A program made the translations under genes and the position numbers. A stretch of DNA of 64,000 nt, from assembly GCF_002198095.1 (NCBI RefSeq), contig NZ_NHMK01000009.1:310001-374000 (forward strand), written 5' to 3'. This document shows, piece after piece, positions 11,909-20,920 of the stretch (position 1 is the first letter of the stretch; every line of letters starts with the position of its first letter). The notes below the pieces were generated by a model that saw only the letters and a program-made list of their open reading frames with translations, ran no database searches and was not told the DNA's origin. The DNA comes from Deinococcus indicus (GTDB lineage: Bacteria; Deinococcota; Deinococci; Deinococcales; Deinococcaceae).

Positions 11909-12198
11909 TATACTGCGGGAGCAGTGACCGGGAAGAGTACCCGCGGAACGCACCCACAGGAAGCCCGCCCCGCGACTGAGAGGGCGGCGCGGGAGGCACC
12001 CGGCGAACGTCGCCCGCGAGCAGGTCGGCAGAAATCCCCCACGCCAGGGGAGAGTAGATCCGTCCGGGTGCGCCCGACACAGCGCGAAGAGCGCCCCGCC
12101 CGCAGCGGGGAACAGCGGTGGTACCGCGGGACGGTCACGTGACGTCTCGTCCGCAGGAGGCCTGTTCAGCAGAGGCCCGGCGGACGGGACGTTGTTCT
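11909..12198 (+). ncRNA. T-box riboswitch upstream of valS, with promoter and terminator
   Basis: A TATACT -10 box (11909-11914) precedes a structured leader. It contains GGGAAGAGTAC, typical of stem I, a candidate Val specifier GTC at 12009-12011 within GAACGTCGC, and the T-box sequence AACAGCGGTGGTACCGCGGG (12111-12130). A 13-bp stem follows, ACGTCTCGTCCGC (12142-12154) with GCGGACGGGACGT (12180-12192), which would be the terminator, though its U-tract is poor. Uncharged tRNA-Val should stabilise the antiterminator and allow valS expression. Confidence 0.9.
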
Positions 12199-12239
12199 GA
12201 TTCCCGCCGCCTCATTCCCACCGGAGGTGCTCTTTTCGC

Positions 12240-12422
12240 ATGGTCACGTTCTACCCAACCCAGCCAGTTGCCCGCGCCGACGCCGCGCTCGGCCTGCGGG
12301 AGGCATCCGGCCTGACCCTCATGGACCCGGACGATCTGACCGCGTCGCCGTGGGAGGCCCCGCGCCCAGCCCCTTCCTGCGCCACCCCGAACGGCGCGGA
12401 ATCTGTCATCCTACCGAATTGA
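12240..12422 (+). CDS. Small ORF between the T-box and valS
   Basis: 60 codons starting MVTFYPTQPVARADAALGLR. It has a good Shine-Dalgarno (GGAGGT, 11 bases upstream) and stops 60 bases before valS, which has its own AAGGAGAT site. No family is recognised and the C-terminal half is Pro/Ala/Ser-rich. It would be under T-box control if transcribed through. It may be a real small protein, a leftover of a longer gene, or chance. Confidence 0.3.
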   Translation: MVTFYPTQPVARADAALGLREASGLTLMDPDDLTASPWEAPRPAPSCATPNGAESVILPN

Positions 12423-12482
12423 CTGCCGACTGGCGCCCGACCTGCCGCCCCTGACCGCCCCCCGTTTCAAGGAGATCCGAGC

Positions 12483-15296
12483 ATGACTGACCACACCCCC
12501 GACACCACCCCCGATCTGGACACCACCCCGGACCAGACGCCCGAGAACGACGCGGGCACGCTGGCGAAGGCCTTCGATCCGCAGGCCATCGAGCCCGCCT
12601 GGGCCGCCAAGTGGCGCAGCGAGCCGTTCCGCGCGGACGCGACGAGCGGCAAGCCGCCGTTTACCATCGTGATCCCGCCGCCCAACGTGACGGGCAACTT
12701 GCACCTGGGGCACGCGCTGGACAACACCCTGATCGACACGCTGATCCGCTTCAAGCGCATGGCGGGCTTCGAGGCGCTGTACCTGCCGGGCATGGACCAC
12801 GCGGGCATCAGCACGCAGGTGGTCGTGGAGCGGCAGCTGCGCGATCAGGGCGTGAGCCGTCACGACCTGGGCCGCGAGGAATTCCTGAAGCGCGTCTGGG
12901 ACTGGAAGGCCGAGTCCGGCGGGATGATCCTGAACCAGCTCTCGCGCCTGGGCGTCAGCGCCGACTGGACCCGCGAGCGGTTCACCATGGACGAGGGCTT
13001 GAGCCGCGCCGTGCGGCACCAGTTCGTGCGGCTGTACCACGACGGCCTCGCGTACCGGGGCGAGCGGATCGTGAACTGGGACGTGGCGGCGCAGACGACC
13101 CTCTCGGAACTGGAAATCGACCGCGAGGTCCGCAAGGGCAAGATGACGACCCTGTCGTACAAACTGCGTGACCCGAACGCGGCGGCCAGCAACGGCGAGC
13201 CCGGCGAGATCCGCATTGCCACCGTGCGCCCCGAGACGATCTTCGCGGATCAGGCGATCGCCGTTCATCCCAACGACCCCCGTTTCGCTCATCTGGTGGG
13301 GCAGGAGGCCCGCATTCCCCTGACCGACCGCTGGGTGCCGATCATCGCCGACGAGGCGGTCGAGATGGAGTTCGGGGTGGGCGCCCTGAAGATCACGCCC
13401 GCGCACGACCCCACCGACTTCGAGGTCGGCGAACGCCACGGTCTGAGCCGGCCCAGCGTGATCGACCTGCACGGCAACCTGACCTCCGACGACCTCGTGC
13501 CGGAAGCCTTCCGGGGCCTGGAACGCTTCGCGGCCCGCAAGGCGGTCGTGAAGGCCCTGACCGAGAGCGGCGACCTGATCGAGGAGAAGGACCACGACAC
13601 CGCCATCGGCCTCTCGGAACGCACCAAGGTGCCGGTCGAACCGATCATCAGCGAGCAGTGGTACGTGAAGACCAAACCCTTCGCCGAGCAGGTCCTCGCC
13701 GGACTGGACAGCGGCGACATGACGCTGGTCCCCGACCGCTACGGCAAGGTGAACCGCGACTGGCTGGAGAACATCCGCGACTGGAACATCAGCCGCCAGC
13801 TGTGGTGGGGCCACCAGATTCCCGCGTGGTACGACGACCAGGGCAACATCTACGTGCCGGACCCCGAGAACCCCGACCTGGACTGCGACCAGGACCCCCG
13901 CTACGCGCACCTGAACCTGCGCCGCGACCCGGACGTGTTCGACACGTGGTTCTCCAGCAACCTCTGGCCGTTCAGCACCCTCGGCTGGCCCGACACCGAC
14001 AGCGAGGACTTCCGCAAGTTCTACCCCACCCAGGTCCTCGTGACCGGCTACGACATCCTGTTCTTCTGGGTGGCCCGCATGCAGATGGCCGCCTACGGCC
14101 TGACCGGACAGGCCCCCTTCGGCACCGTCATGCTGCACGGCCTGTACCTGGACGCCAAGGGCCAGAAGATGTCCAAGAGCAAGGGCAACGGCATCGACCC
14201 CCTGAACCTGTTCGACCAGTACGGCGTGGACGCCAGCCGCTTCGCCTTCGCGTACCTCTCGACCGGCGGGCAGGACATCCGCCACGACCCGCGCCGCTTC
14301 GAGCAGGGCCGCAACTTCGCGAACAAACTCTGGAACGCCGCCCGCTTCGCCCTGCTGCGCCTCGGTGAGGCCCTTCCCAACCTTGAAACCAGCGGCGCCG
14401 AGGGCGACGCCGACCTGATCCGCTACGTGCAGAGCGCCCTGGACGACACCGCAGGCGAACCCGTCCGCAGCCGCGACGCCCTGAGCATGCTGCGCGAACG
14501 CACGGACCTGAGCCTCGCCGACCGCTGGATCCTGTCCCGCCTGAACGCCGTGACCGCCGAGGCGACCGCGCAGCTGAACGCCTTCGACATCGGCGCCGCC
14601 ACCCGCACGCTGTACTCGTTCACCTGGGACGAATTCTGCGACTGGTACATCGAGGCCGCCAAACCCGCCCTGGCTGAAGGCAAACTGTCCACGCTGGTCA
14701 CGCTGAAAGCCACGCTGGAGCACATCCTGAAGATGCTGCACCCCATCATGCCGTTCATCACCAGCGAACTGTACGCCGCGCTCGGCCACCGCCGCCAGCT
14801 GGCCGTGCACACCTGGCCGGAACCCGACGCCGCCCTGCACGACGCCGAAGCCACCCGCGCCTTCGACGCCCTGCGCGCCGCCGTCGCCGCCGCCCGCAAC
14901 CTCAAGAACGAACTCGGCATGGCCCCCCAGGAACGCCTGAACATGGCCGTCGAGGGCGACCTGGCCGGCATCGTGCTGGAGAACGCCCGTGTGGTCGAGA
15001 GCATCGCCCGCGTCACCCTGACCACCCTGGAAGGCCGCACCCTGAGCGCCGTCGAGCAGGGCGTCACCCTGCGCGCCCCGCTGGAAGGCACCGTGGACAT
15101 CGCCGACTGGCTGGGCAAGCAGAAAAAACGCCTGACCGAACTCGACAAGCAGATCAAGCAGGCGCAGAACAAACTCGGAAACGAGAGCTTCGTCGCCCGC
15201 GCCCCCGCCGAGGTCATCGAGGAAGAACGGCGCCGCGTGACCGACTTCGGCGCGCAGAAAGAGCGTCTGGAAGCCGTGCTGGCCCAGTTCGAGTAA
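12483..15296 (+). CDS. valS: Valine-tRNA ligase
   Basis: 937 residues; charges tRNA-Val with valine. The class I motifs are intact: the HIGH equivalent HLGHA near residue 74 within PPPNVTGNLHLGHALDNT, and KMSKSKGN near 562. Between them lies the CP1 editing domain (TVRPETIFADQAIAVHPND, then the Asp-containing ITPAHDPTDFEVG). A C-terminal coiled coil ends the protein (KKRLTELDKQIKQAQNKL). The start ATG has AAGGAGAT upstream. It is controlled by the T-box leader, and a long hairpin follows the stop. Confidence 0.98.
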   Translation: MTDHTPDTTPDLDTTPDQTPENDAGTLAKAFDPQAIEPAWAAKWRSEPFRADATSGKPPFTIVIPPPNVTGNLHLGHALDNTLIDTLIRFKRMAGFEALYLPGMDHAGISTQVVVERQLRDQGVSRHDLGREEFLKRVWDWKAESGGMILNQLSRLGVSADWTRERFTMDEGLSRAVRHQFVRLYHDGLAYRGERIVNWDVAAQTTLSELEIDREVRKGKMTTLSYKLRDPNAAASNGEPGEIRIATVRPETIFADQAIAVHPNDPRFAHLVGQEARIPLTDRWVPIIADEAVEMEFGVGALKITPAHDPTDFEVGERHGLSRPSVIDLHGNLTSDDLVPEAFRGLERFAARKAVVKALTESGDLIEEKDHDTAIGLSERTKVPVEPIISEQWYVKTKPFAEQVLAGLDSGDMTLVPDRYGKVNRDWLENIRDWNISRQLWWGHQIPAWYDDQGNIYVPDPENPDLDCDQDPRYAHLNLRRDPDVFDTWFSSNLWPFSTLGWPDTDSEDFRKFYPTQVLVTGYDILFFWVARMQMAAYGLTGQAPFGTVMLHGLYLDAKGQKMSKSKGNGIDPLNLFDQYGVDASRFAFAYLSTGGQDIRHDPRRFEQGRNFANKLWNAARFALLRLGEALPNLETSGAEGDADLIRYVQSALDDTAGEPVRSRDALSMLRERTDLSLADRWILSRLNAVTAEATAQLNAFDIGAATRTLYSFTWDEFCDWYIEAAKPALAEGKLSTLVTLKATLEHILKMLHPIMPFITSELYAALGHRRQLAVHTWPEPDAALHDAEATRAFDALRAAVAAARNLKNELGMAPQERLNMAVEGDLAGIVLENARVVESIARVTLTTLEGRTLSAVEQGVTLRAPLEGTVDIADWLGKQKKRLTELDKQIKQAQNKLGNESFVARAPAEVIEEERRRVTDFGAQKERLEAVLAQFE

Positions 15297-15305
15297 CCCG
15301 ATGAG

Positions 15306-15342
15306 AGGAAGGCCGGACCCCGTTGCAGGGTCCGGCCTTCCT
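15306..15342. terminator. Bidirectional terminator between valS and the cysteine desulfurase gene
   Basis: A perfect 15-bp stem, AGGAAGGCCGGACCC (15306-15320) with GGGTCCGGCCTTCCT (15328-15342), and a 7-base loop. It serves convergent genes; T-rich bases are limited on either side. Confidence 0.85.
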
Positions 15343-15375
15343 GTCTGTCGGGAGCGGGCGTGCCCTCCCTTCAGG

Positions 15376-16512
15376 TCAGGCGCGACTCCAGGCGGCGGCC
15401 TGCGCCAGCGCGTGAACGGCAGCGTCCACGTCCTGCTCGGTGGTGGCGGCCCCGAAGGAGAAGCGCAGAGTGGCGCGGGCGTCGGGTTCGTTCAGGCCCA
15501 CGGCGGTCAGGACGTGGCTGGGCTGCATGGTGCCGGCGCTGCACGCACTGCCGGCGCTGGCGGCCACGCCGAGCATGTCGAGGTTCATCAGGAGGGCCTC
15601 GCCGTCCGCGCCGGGCAGGGTGAGGCTGGCGACCTTGGGACTGCCGTGCGGGGAGTGGTTCAGGCGCAGGTCCGGGATGGCCTGCGCGCCCGCCTCGAAC
15701 CGGGCGCGCAGTGCGCTGAGGTGGGCGTGTGTGGTTTCGCGCGCCTGCTCGGCGTGGGTGAGGGCCACTCCGGCCGCGTACACCCCGGCGGTGTCCTGAG
15801 TGCCGGGGCGGGTGCCGCCCTCCTGCCCGCCGCCGAGCGTGACGGCGTTCAGGTGCGTGCCGCGCTGCACGTACAGGAAGCCCACGCCGCGCGGCCCGCC
15901 CCACTTGTGCGCGCTGAACGTGGCGAACGTGACGCCCCAGGCGCCCAGGTCCACCGGCAGCACGCCGGGTGCCTGCACGGCGTCCGTGTGGTACGGCACG
16001 CCCCGCGCGGCGGCCAGCGCGGCCAGGGCGGGGGTGTCCTGCACGCTCCCCAGCTCGTTGTTGGCGTGGTGGATGGACACCAGCGCCGTGTCGTCCCGCA
16101 GGGCGGCCGCCAGTTCGGCCGGGTCGTACTGCCCGTGCCGGTCGGGGGTCAGGAACGTGACCTGCCAGCCCTGCGCGGCCAGCGCGCGGGTGGGCGCCAG
16201 CACCGCCGAGTGCTCGGTGGGCGTGGTGATCAGGTGACCGGGGCGGCCGCGTGCGTCCTGCCACGCGCGGGTCACGCTCAGCAGGACGTGGTTGTCGCCC
16301 TCGGTGCCGCCACTGTTGGCGACCAGGGTGCGCGGGTCGGTGTGCAGCGCGGCGGCCACGCGGGCGCGCCCTTCCTCCAGGCGTTCGCGGGCGGCCTGCC
16401 CGGCGGCGTGCACGCTGGCCGGGTTGCCGGGTAGGGCCGCCGCCTGTGCGTACGCGGCGAGCGCCTCGGGCGTCATGGGGTGCGTGGCGGCGTAGTCGAG
16501 GTAGATCATCAC
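15376..16512 (-). CDS. Cysteine desulfurase (NifS/IscS-type, PLP)
   Basis: 378 residues of the class V aminotransferase fold. It shows the PLP Lys203 in SAHKWGGPRG, the TEHSAV block with His101, and the mobile-loop catalytic Cys324 in GSACSAGTMQPSHVL, which together mark a group I (IscS/NifS-like) desulfurase. The N-terminus MIYLDYAATHPM is typical. The usual SGATESNN motif reads SGGTEGDN here, an unusual variant. It would take sulfur from cysteine for Fe-S cluster or tRNA thiolation. No iscU, sufE or tRNA-thiolation gene is adjacent. The track starts at a GTG directly before an ATG; either could be used. It may be co-transcribed with the upstream PASTA gene, 20 bases away. Confidence 0.93.
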   Translation of the reverse strand: MMIYLDYAATHPMTPEALAAYAQAAALPGNPASVHAAGQAARERLEEGRARVAAALHTDPRTLVANSGGTEGDNHVLLSVTRAWQDARGRPGHLITTPTEHSAVLAPTRALAAQGWQVTFLTPDRHGQYDPAELAAALRDDTALVSIHHANNELGSVQDTPALAALAAARGVPYHTDAVQAPGVLPVDLGAWGVTFATFSAHKWGGPRGVGFLYVQRGTHLNAVTLGGGQEGGTRPGTQDTAGVYAAGVALTHAEQARETTHAHLSALRARFEAGAQAIPDLRLNHSPHGSPKVASLTLPGADGEALLMNLDMLGVAASAGSACSAGTMQPSHVLTAVGLNEPDARATLRFSFGAATTEQDVDAAVHALAQAAAWSRA

Positions 16513-16532
16513 GGGTCAGCGTGTCACGCGGT

Positions 16533-18176
16533 TCAGGGCGTGACCGTGGCGTAATCCACGCCGTCGCGGCGGATGATGAACACCGCGTCCCCGCGCACCG
16601 GGATCGCGCCGGACGCCCGCTGGTTCGCGAGTGTCTCGGCCGGAGCGGCGGACCGGACGACCCGCTCGCCGTCGGCGTCCCGGACCAGGATGGCGTAGTT
16701 CCCGGCGGGCAGGTCGGCGGGGAACACGTACTCGAAGTTCACGGTGCGCGCCGCCGCGTCACTGGGCGGAATTTCCGGCGTGGTGGGCGTCTGCGGCGTG
16801 GCCGGGACGCTGTCCGGCGTGACCGGGGCGGGTTCGGTCGGCTCAGGCGTGTCCGTCCCGGCGGGCGGTTCCGGTTCGACCGGGACGGGCGGCACGTACG
16901 CGGGCGGCAGCGGCAGGTCCCCGGCGGGTCGGCTGGGCGCGCTGTACCGCGCGGACGCGACCGTCAGTTTCACGGGGCTGCCCACGGTCACGCGCACGTA
17001 CGGCGCGGGCGACTGCTCCAGGACGCTGTTCTCGGGTTTGTCGCTGGGCTGGCGTTCCACCGAGGTGACGACCAGTCCGGCGGCGCGGGCGTGCGCGCGG
17101 GCCTGCTCGTACGTCAGGCCGGCCAGTTCCGGCAGCCACGTCTCCTTGCCGCTGACGCCCGTGCTGATCAGCAGCTGCACCGCCTGCCCGCGCTGCGCGC
17201 TCGATCCGGCCTCGGGCAGTTGCGCGATCACGCGGCCCTCGGCGGTGTTCGACAGCGTGCCGTCCACCTTCAGGACCTTGCCGATCAGCATGTTGCGGTC
17301 CTTCAGGGCGTCGCGCGCCTGATCGAGGTTCATCTCCTCCAGGCGCGGCACCTCGATGGCGGGGGGGTTGTTCACGGTCAGGGTCACGAGGCGGCCCACC
17401 GGGAGTTTCGTGCCGCCCGCCGGGTCCTGCCGGATGACGCTGCCGATGGCCCGTCCGCCCGCCTGCCCCTGCGTGTACTCCACGCGGAACCCGGCGTCGG
17501 TCAGGGCGCGGGCGGCGACCTTGGCTTCCTGGCCGGTCACGCTGACCACGTCCCGCACCGGGGGGTTCAGGTAGATGGACACCGCCTGCGATCCCAGGTA
17601 CGCCGCGCCGCCCAGCAGCAGCAGGCCCGGCACGAAGGTCAGCCACGCACCCGGCTCCCGGCGGCGGCGCACCCGGCCCTTCTGGAGGGGCGCGAGCGTC
17701 TGCGCGTTGCGCGCCGCGATGTCCTCCGGGGTGCGCGGGGCGTTCAGCGGCGTCAGGTACGCGACCTGCGCGGCCTGATCCTCCACGACCACCTCCGCGT
17801 CGGCCAGGGCGTACCCCTGCTCGGCGAGGCGCGCGGCGAGGGCCTGCACGGCGTCCACCGTCTCCTGCGGGCGGACCTTCTGCTCCAGCGTGGCGGCGAG
17901 CGGCTGGCCCGCCACGGGTTTCCAGACGGCGTAGTACGCGCCGGGCCGGGCGACCACGTCGGTCAGGCCGGCGGGCTCCAGGGCGCGCAGCGCCGTGCGG
18001 TACGCGTGGAACACCTGCCGGTCGGCGGGTGTGGACACCGCGAACCACGCGACATGCCGCGTGACTCCCTCGGCCGCGCGCACCTCGGAGAGGGTCACCA
18101 TGCCCCCCGCCGAGAGTTCACGAAGAACCTCGTACTTGCCGTCGATGATCCTGACCCTACCCTCCTGACCCGTCAT
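16533..18176 (-). CDS. PASTA protein with a pseudokinase-like N-terminal domain
   Basis: 547 residues. The first ~160 residues look like a reduced Ser/Thr kinase domain: KYEVLRELSAGGMVTLSEVR corresponds to the glycine-rich strands and YYAVWKPVAGQPLAATL to the hinge, but no catalytic HRD or DFG motif is present. A membrane segment lies at about 186-206 (WLTFVPGLLLLGGAAYLG). Three PASTA repeats follow (about 212-415; SVTGQEAKVAARALTDAGF and VPRLEEMNLDQARDAL are recognisable). A Pro/Thr-rich linker and a small beta domain end the protein. PASTA domains bind muropeptides or beta-lactams, so this is probably a non-catalytic envelope sensor. TATGCT lies nine bases before the ATG. Confidence 0.85.
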   Translation of the reverse strand: MTGQEGRVRIIDGKYEVLRELSAGGMVTLSEVRAAEGVTRHVAWFAVSTPADRQVFHAYRTALRALEPAGLTDVVARPGAYYAVWKPVAGQPLAATLEQKVRPQETVDAVQALAARLAEQGYALADAEVVVEDQAAQVAYLTPLNAPRTPEDIAARNAQTLAPLQKGRVRRRREPGAWLTFVPGLLLLGGAAYLGSQAVSIYLNPPVRDVVSVTGQEAKVAARALTDAGFRVEYTQGQAGGRAIGSVIRQDPAGGTKLPVGRLVTLTVNNPPAIEVPRLEEMNLDQARDALKDRNMLIGKVLKVDGTLSNTAEGRVIAQLPEAGSSAQRGQAVQLLISTGVSGKETWLPELAGLTYEQARAHARAAGLVVTSVERQPSDKPENSVLEQSPAPYVRVTVGSPVKLTVASARYSAPSRPAGDLPLPPAYVPPVPVEPEPPAGTDTPEPTEPAPVTPDSVPATPQTPTTPEIPPSDAAARTVNFEYVFPADLPAGNYAILVRDADGERVVRSAAPAETLANQRASGAIPVRGDAVFIIRRDGVDYATVTP

Positions 18177-18302
18177 GCGCGTCCCAGCATAGCGCGGCCA
18201 CGCCGGAACGCGGCGCAGCCGTCCGTCCTGCGGGCCGCGAGGCCGTCCAGGCTGCCGGGCGCGGGGTTCCGGCGGCCCCCGCCCGGCCCGCCGGGGTGCG
18301 GG

Positions 18303-19901
18303 TTAGCGGTCGGGCGTGGCGGCCCGGACCCGCCCGGCCTGGAGGTCGGCGCGGTAGTTCGCCAGTTCCCGTTTCACGACCGGGAGCAGCAGGTACAGCC
18401 CGATGATGTTCGGGATGCTCATGGTGAACAGCATGGCGTCACTGAAGTCGATCACGGCGCCCAGGTCCATGCTCGCGCCGATCACGATGAACAGCAGGAA
18501 CACGCCCTTGAAGACGTTCGTGACGAGTTCGTTCGGCCCGAACAGGTACCGCACGGCGCGGGTGCCGTAGTAGGCGTAGCTGATCATGGTGGAGTACGCG
18601 AACATCAGGACCGCCAGCGTCAGCAGCCAGCTGAACCACGGCGCCACGCTGCGGAAGGCGGTGTCCGTGATGCCCACGCCGTCCAGTCCCGACACCGTGT
18701 AAGAGCCGGTCACGACGATGGCGAGCGCCGTCATGGTGCAGATGACGACCGTGTCGATGAACGGTTCGAGCAGCCCCACGAAACCCTCCGTGACGGGCCG
18801 CTGCGTCTTGACCGGACTGTGGGCGATGGACGCCGTGCCGATCCCGGCCTCGTTGCTGAACGTGGCGCGCCGGATGCCCTGGATCATCACGCCGATCACG
18901 CCGCCCGCCACGCCCTGCGGCGAGAACGCGCCCTGCACGATCGCCGCGAACGCCGCCGGAATGGCGCTGGCGTTCACGATCAGGATCGCGGTCACGGACC
19001 CCACGTACAGGACCGCCATGAGCGGCACGAGTTTCCCGGTCACGTTCGCGATCGAGCGGATGCCGCCCAGGATGACCGCGCCCACCAGCGCCGCCAGGAC
19101 CAGACCGGCCAGCCAGCCGTTCCCGGCCAGTGGGCTGGTCGCGCCGCCCGTGGCGTTCACGAGCTGCTGGAACGCCTGGTTGCTCTGGAACATGTTCCCG
19201 CCGCCCAGGCTGGCGAACACCATGCACACCGCGAACACGGCCGCCATGACGCGGCCCAGGCGGGCGCGGCCCAGTTCAGCCAGCCCGTCGCGCAGGTAGA
19301 ACATCGGGCCGCCGTCCACCCGGCCGTCCGGCTGGATCTGGCGGTACTTCACGCCCAGCGTGCATTCCACGAATTTGGTACTCATGCCCAGCAGGCCGGC
19401 CAGGATCATCCAGAAGGTCGCGCCCGGCCCGCCCAGGCTGATGGCGACCGCCACGCCCGCGATGTTGCCCAGCCCGACCGTGCCGGACACCGCCGTGGAC
19501 AGCGCCTGAAAGTGCGTGATGGTGCCGGGCGTGTCCGCGCTGGGCGTGTCGAACCGTCCCCGGACGATCTGGATGGCGTGCCAGAACCCGGTCACGTTCA
19601 CGAACCGGAACGCCACCGTACACACGACGGCCGCCACGAGCAGCCACACGACGATCAACGGGACCGGCACGCCGCCCACCGGCAGGCTCGCGAACACCAC
19701 GCCGCTCAGGAAGGAACTGACGGGCGAGACCACCGCGTTGATGCGGTCGTCGAAACTGACGGGACCGGAGGTCGGGGCGGCGGCCAGGGCGGCGCTGGAC
19801 AGCGCGGCCCCGCACAGGGCGACGCCGGACGGAACGGCGCCGGACGGGAACAGCTTGAAGGCCGCCCGGCGTCCGGCGGACGGGAAGTGGGTCTTACTCA
19901 T
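18303..19901 (-). CDS. Sodium:alanine symporter family protein (AlsT/AgcS)
   Basis: 532 residues with about eleven membrane segments. It takes up alanine or glycine with sodium. Family blocks include TVGLGNIAGVAVAISLGGPGATFWMI near residue 135-160, STKFVECTLGVKYR, DGGPMFYLRDGL, and SNEAGIGTASIAH. The first 45 residues are an additional hydrophobic, signal-like stretch. A Shine-Dalgarno (GAGAGGA) precedes the ATG. It appears monocistronic and divergent from the MerR gene. Confidence 0.93.
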   Translation of the reverse strand: MSKTHFPSAGRRAAFKLFPSGAVPSGVALCGAALSSAALAAAPTSGPVSFDDRINAVVSPVSSFLSGVVFASLPVGGVPVPLIVVWLLVAAVVCTVAFRFVNVTGFWHAIQIVRGRFDTPSADTPGTITHFQALSTAVSGTVGLGNIAGVAVAISLGGPGATFWMILAGLLGMSTKFVECTLGVKYRQIQPDGRVDGGPMFYLRDGLAELGRARLGRVMAAVFAVCMVFASLGGGNMFQSNQAFQQLVNATGGATSPLAGNGWLAGLVLAALVGAVILGGIRSIANVTGKLVPLMAVLYVGSVTAILIVNASAIPAAFAAIVQGAFSPQGVAGGVIGVMIQGIRRATFSNEAGIGTASIAHSPVKTQRPVTEGFVGLLEPFIDTVVICTMTALAIVVTGSYTVSGLDGVGITDTAFRSVAPWFSWLLTLAVLMFAYSTMISYAYYGTRAVRYLFGPNELVTNVFKGVFLLFIVIGASMDLGAVIDFSDAMLFTMSIPNIIGLYLLLPVVKRELANYRADLQAGRVRAATPDR

Positions 19902-20064
19902 GTCCTCTCACCTTAAACAGACAGGCGGGACCAACATGAAAATCCGCTGAAGTGCCGGTCATCTGACCGCCGGGACGGCAGCGGTTTCCGGCGCCCCGGA
20001 CGCCGCCGGGCGACTCCCGGTCCGACATGAAGGTCACCGCCCCGGCCGGGCAGCGCCGCGCGGC

Positions 20065-20095
20065 TTGACCCTCCCGTCACGTCAGGGCCTACGCT
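20065..20095 (+). promoter_or_regulatory. MerR-type promoter with a long spacer
   Basis: TTGACC (20065-20070) and TACGCT (20090-20095) are separated by 19 bases. The spacer region holds a dyad (CCCT...AGGG around GTCAC). A 19-bp spacer with an operator between the boxes is the hallmark of promoters controlled by MerR-family proteins, which suggests autoregulation of the next gene. Confidence 0.65.
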
Positions 20096-20115
20096 GAGGC
20101 TCAGGAGGTTTCACC

Positions 20116-20895
20116 CTGGACGGCACGCGCTGGACGGTGGGGGAGGTCGCGGCCCTGACGGGCGTCAGCGTCCGCACCCTGCACCATTACGACGAGATCG
20201 GGCTGCTGCGCCCCGCCGAGCGCAGCGACGGGAATTACCGCCTGTACACGCCGGACGATCTGGTGCGGCTGCGGCGGGTGCTGACCTGGAGGTCGCTGGG
20301 CGTACCGCTCACGCAGGTGGCCGGACTGCTGGACGCCCCGCCGGACCTGGAACGCGACGCCCTGCACGCGCACGCCACGCGACTGCGCGACGACCTGCGC
20401 CGCACGCAGCACACCCTGCGGCAGGTGCAGGCCCGCCTGGACGCCCTGAACGGCAGGGCAGAGGAGAGCCGCATGAACAACGAGGACATCAGGGCCGCCT
20501 TCGACGGCTTCGACCCCGCCCGGTACGAGGCGGAAGTGCAGGAACGCTGGGGCGACACCGACGCCTACCGCCAGAGTGCCGCCCGCACCGCCCGCTACAC
20601 GCCCGCCGACTGGCAGCGCATCCGCGCCGAGATGGACGCCCTCACCGCCGGGTACGTGGACCTGATGGACGCGGGCGTGCCCCCCACGGACGGGCGGGCG
20701 CAGGCGGTCGCGGCGCGGCACCGCGCGCACATCAGCGGGGCGTACTACGACGCCTCGCCGCAGATGATGCGCGGACTGGCGCAGATGTGGGTGGCGGACG
20801 AGCGCTTCACGCGCAACATCGATCGGGCGCGGGTCGGACTGGCCGCGTACCAGAGTGCCGCCGTGACCGCCTGGGCCGACGCGCAGGACGGGTAA
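20116..20895 (+). CDS. MerR-family regulator with TipAS ligand domain
   Basis: 259 residues if started at CTG 20116. The MerR winged helix is clear (WTVGEVAALTGVSVRTLHHY, then NYRLYTPDDLVRL), followed by a dimerisation coiled coil (about 75-115) and a TipAS-like helical domain (FDGFDPARYEAEVQERWG, ending in RIRAE...YVDLMDAG). TipAS domains bind thiopeptide-type antibiotics and switch nearby genes on. The CTG is preferred because AGGAGG lies exactly seven bases upstream and it restores the DGTRWTVGE start typical of the family; the GTG at 20137 has no Shine-Dalgarno. No efflux gene is adjacent, so the only visible target is its own promoter. Confidence 0.88.
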   Translation: MDGTRWTVGEVAALTGVSVRTLHHYDEIGLLRPAERSDGNYRLYTPDDLVRLRRVLTWRSLGVPLTQVAGLLDAPPDLERDALHAHATRLRDDLRRTQHTLRQVQARLDALNGRAEESRMNNEDIRAAFDGFDPARYEAEVQERWGDTDAYRQSAARTARYTPADWQRIRAEMDALTAGYVDLMDAGVPPTDGRAQAVAARHRAHISGAYYDASPQMMRGLAQMWVADERFTRNIDRARVGLAAYQSAAVTAWADAQDG

Positions 20896-20920
20896 GGGCC
20901 AGGGGACGCGCGCCCGACTG

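Noticed and set aside
16251..19916. A 1221-codon plus-strand ORF
   Set aside because: It runs antisense across three unrelated genes (cysteine desulfurase, PASTA protein, symporter) and has compositional bias only.
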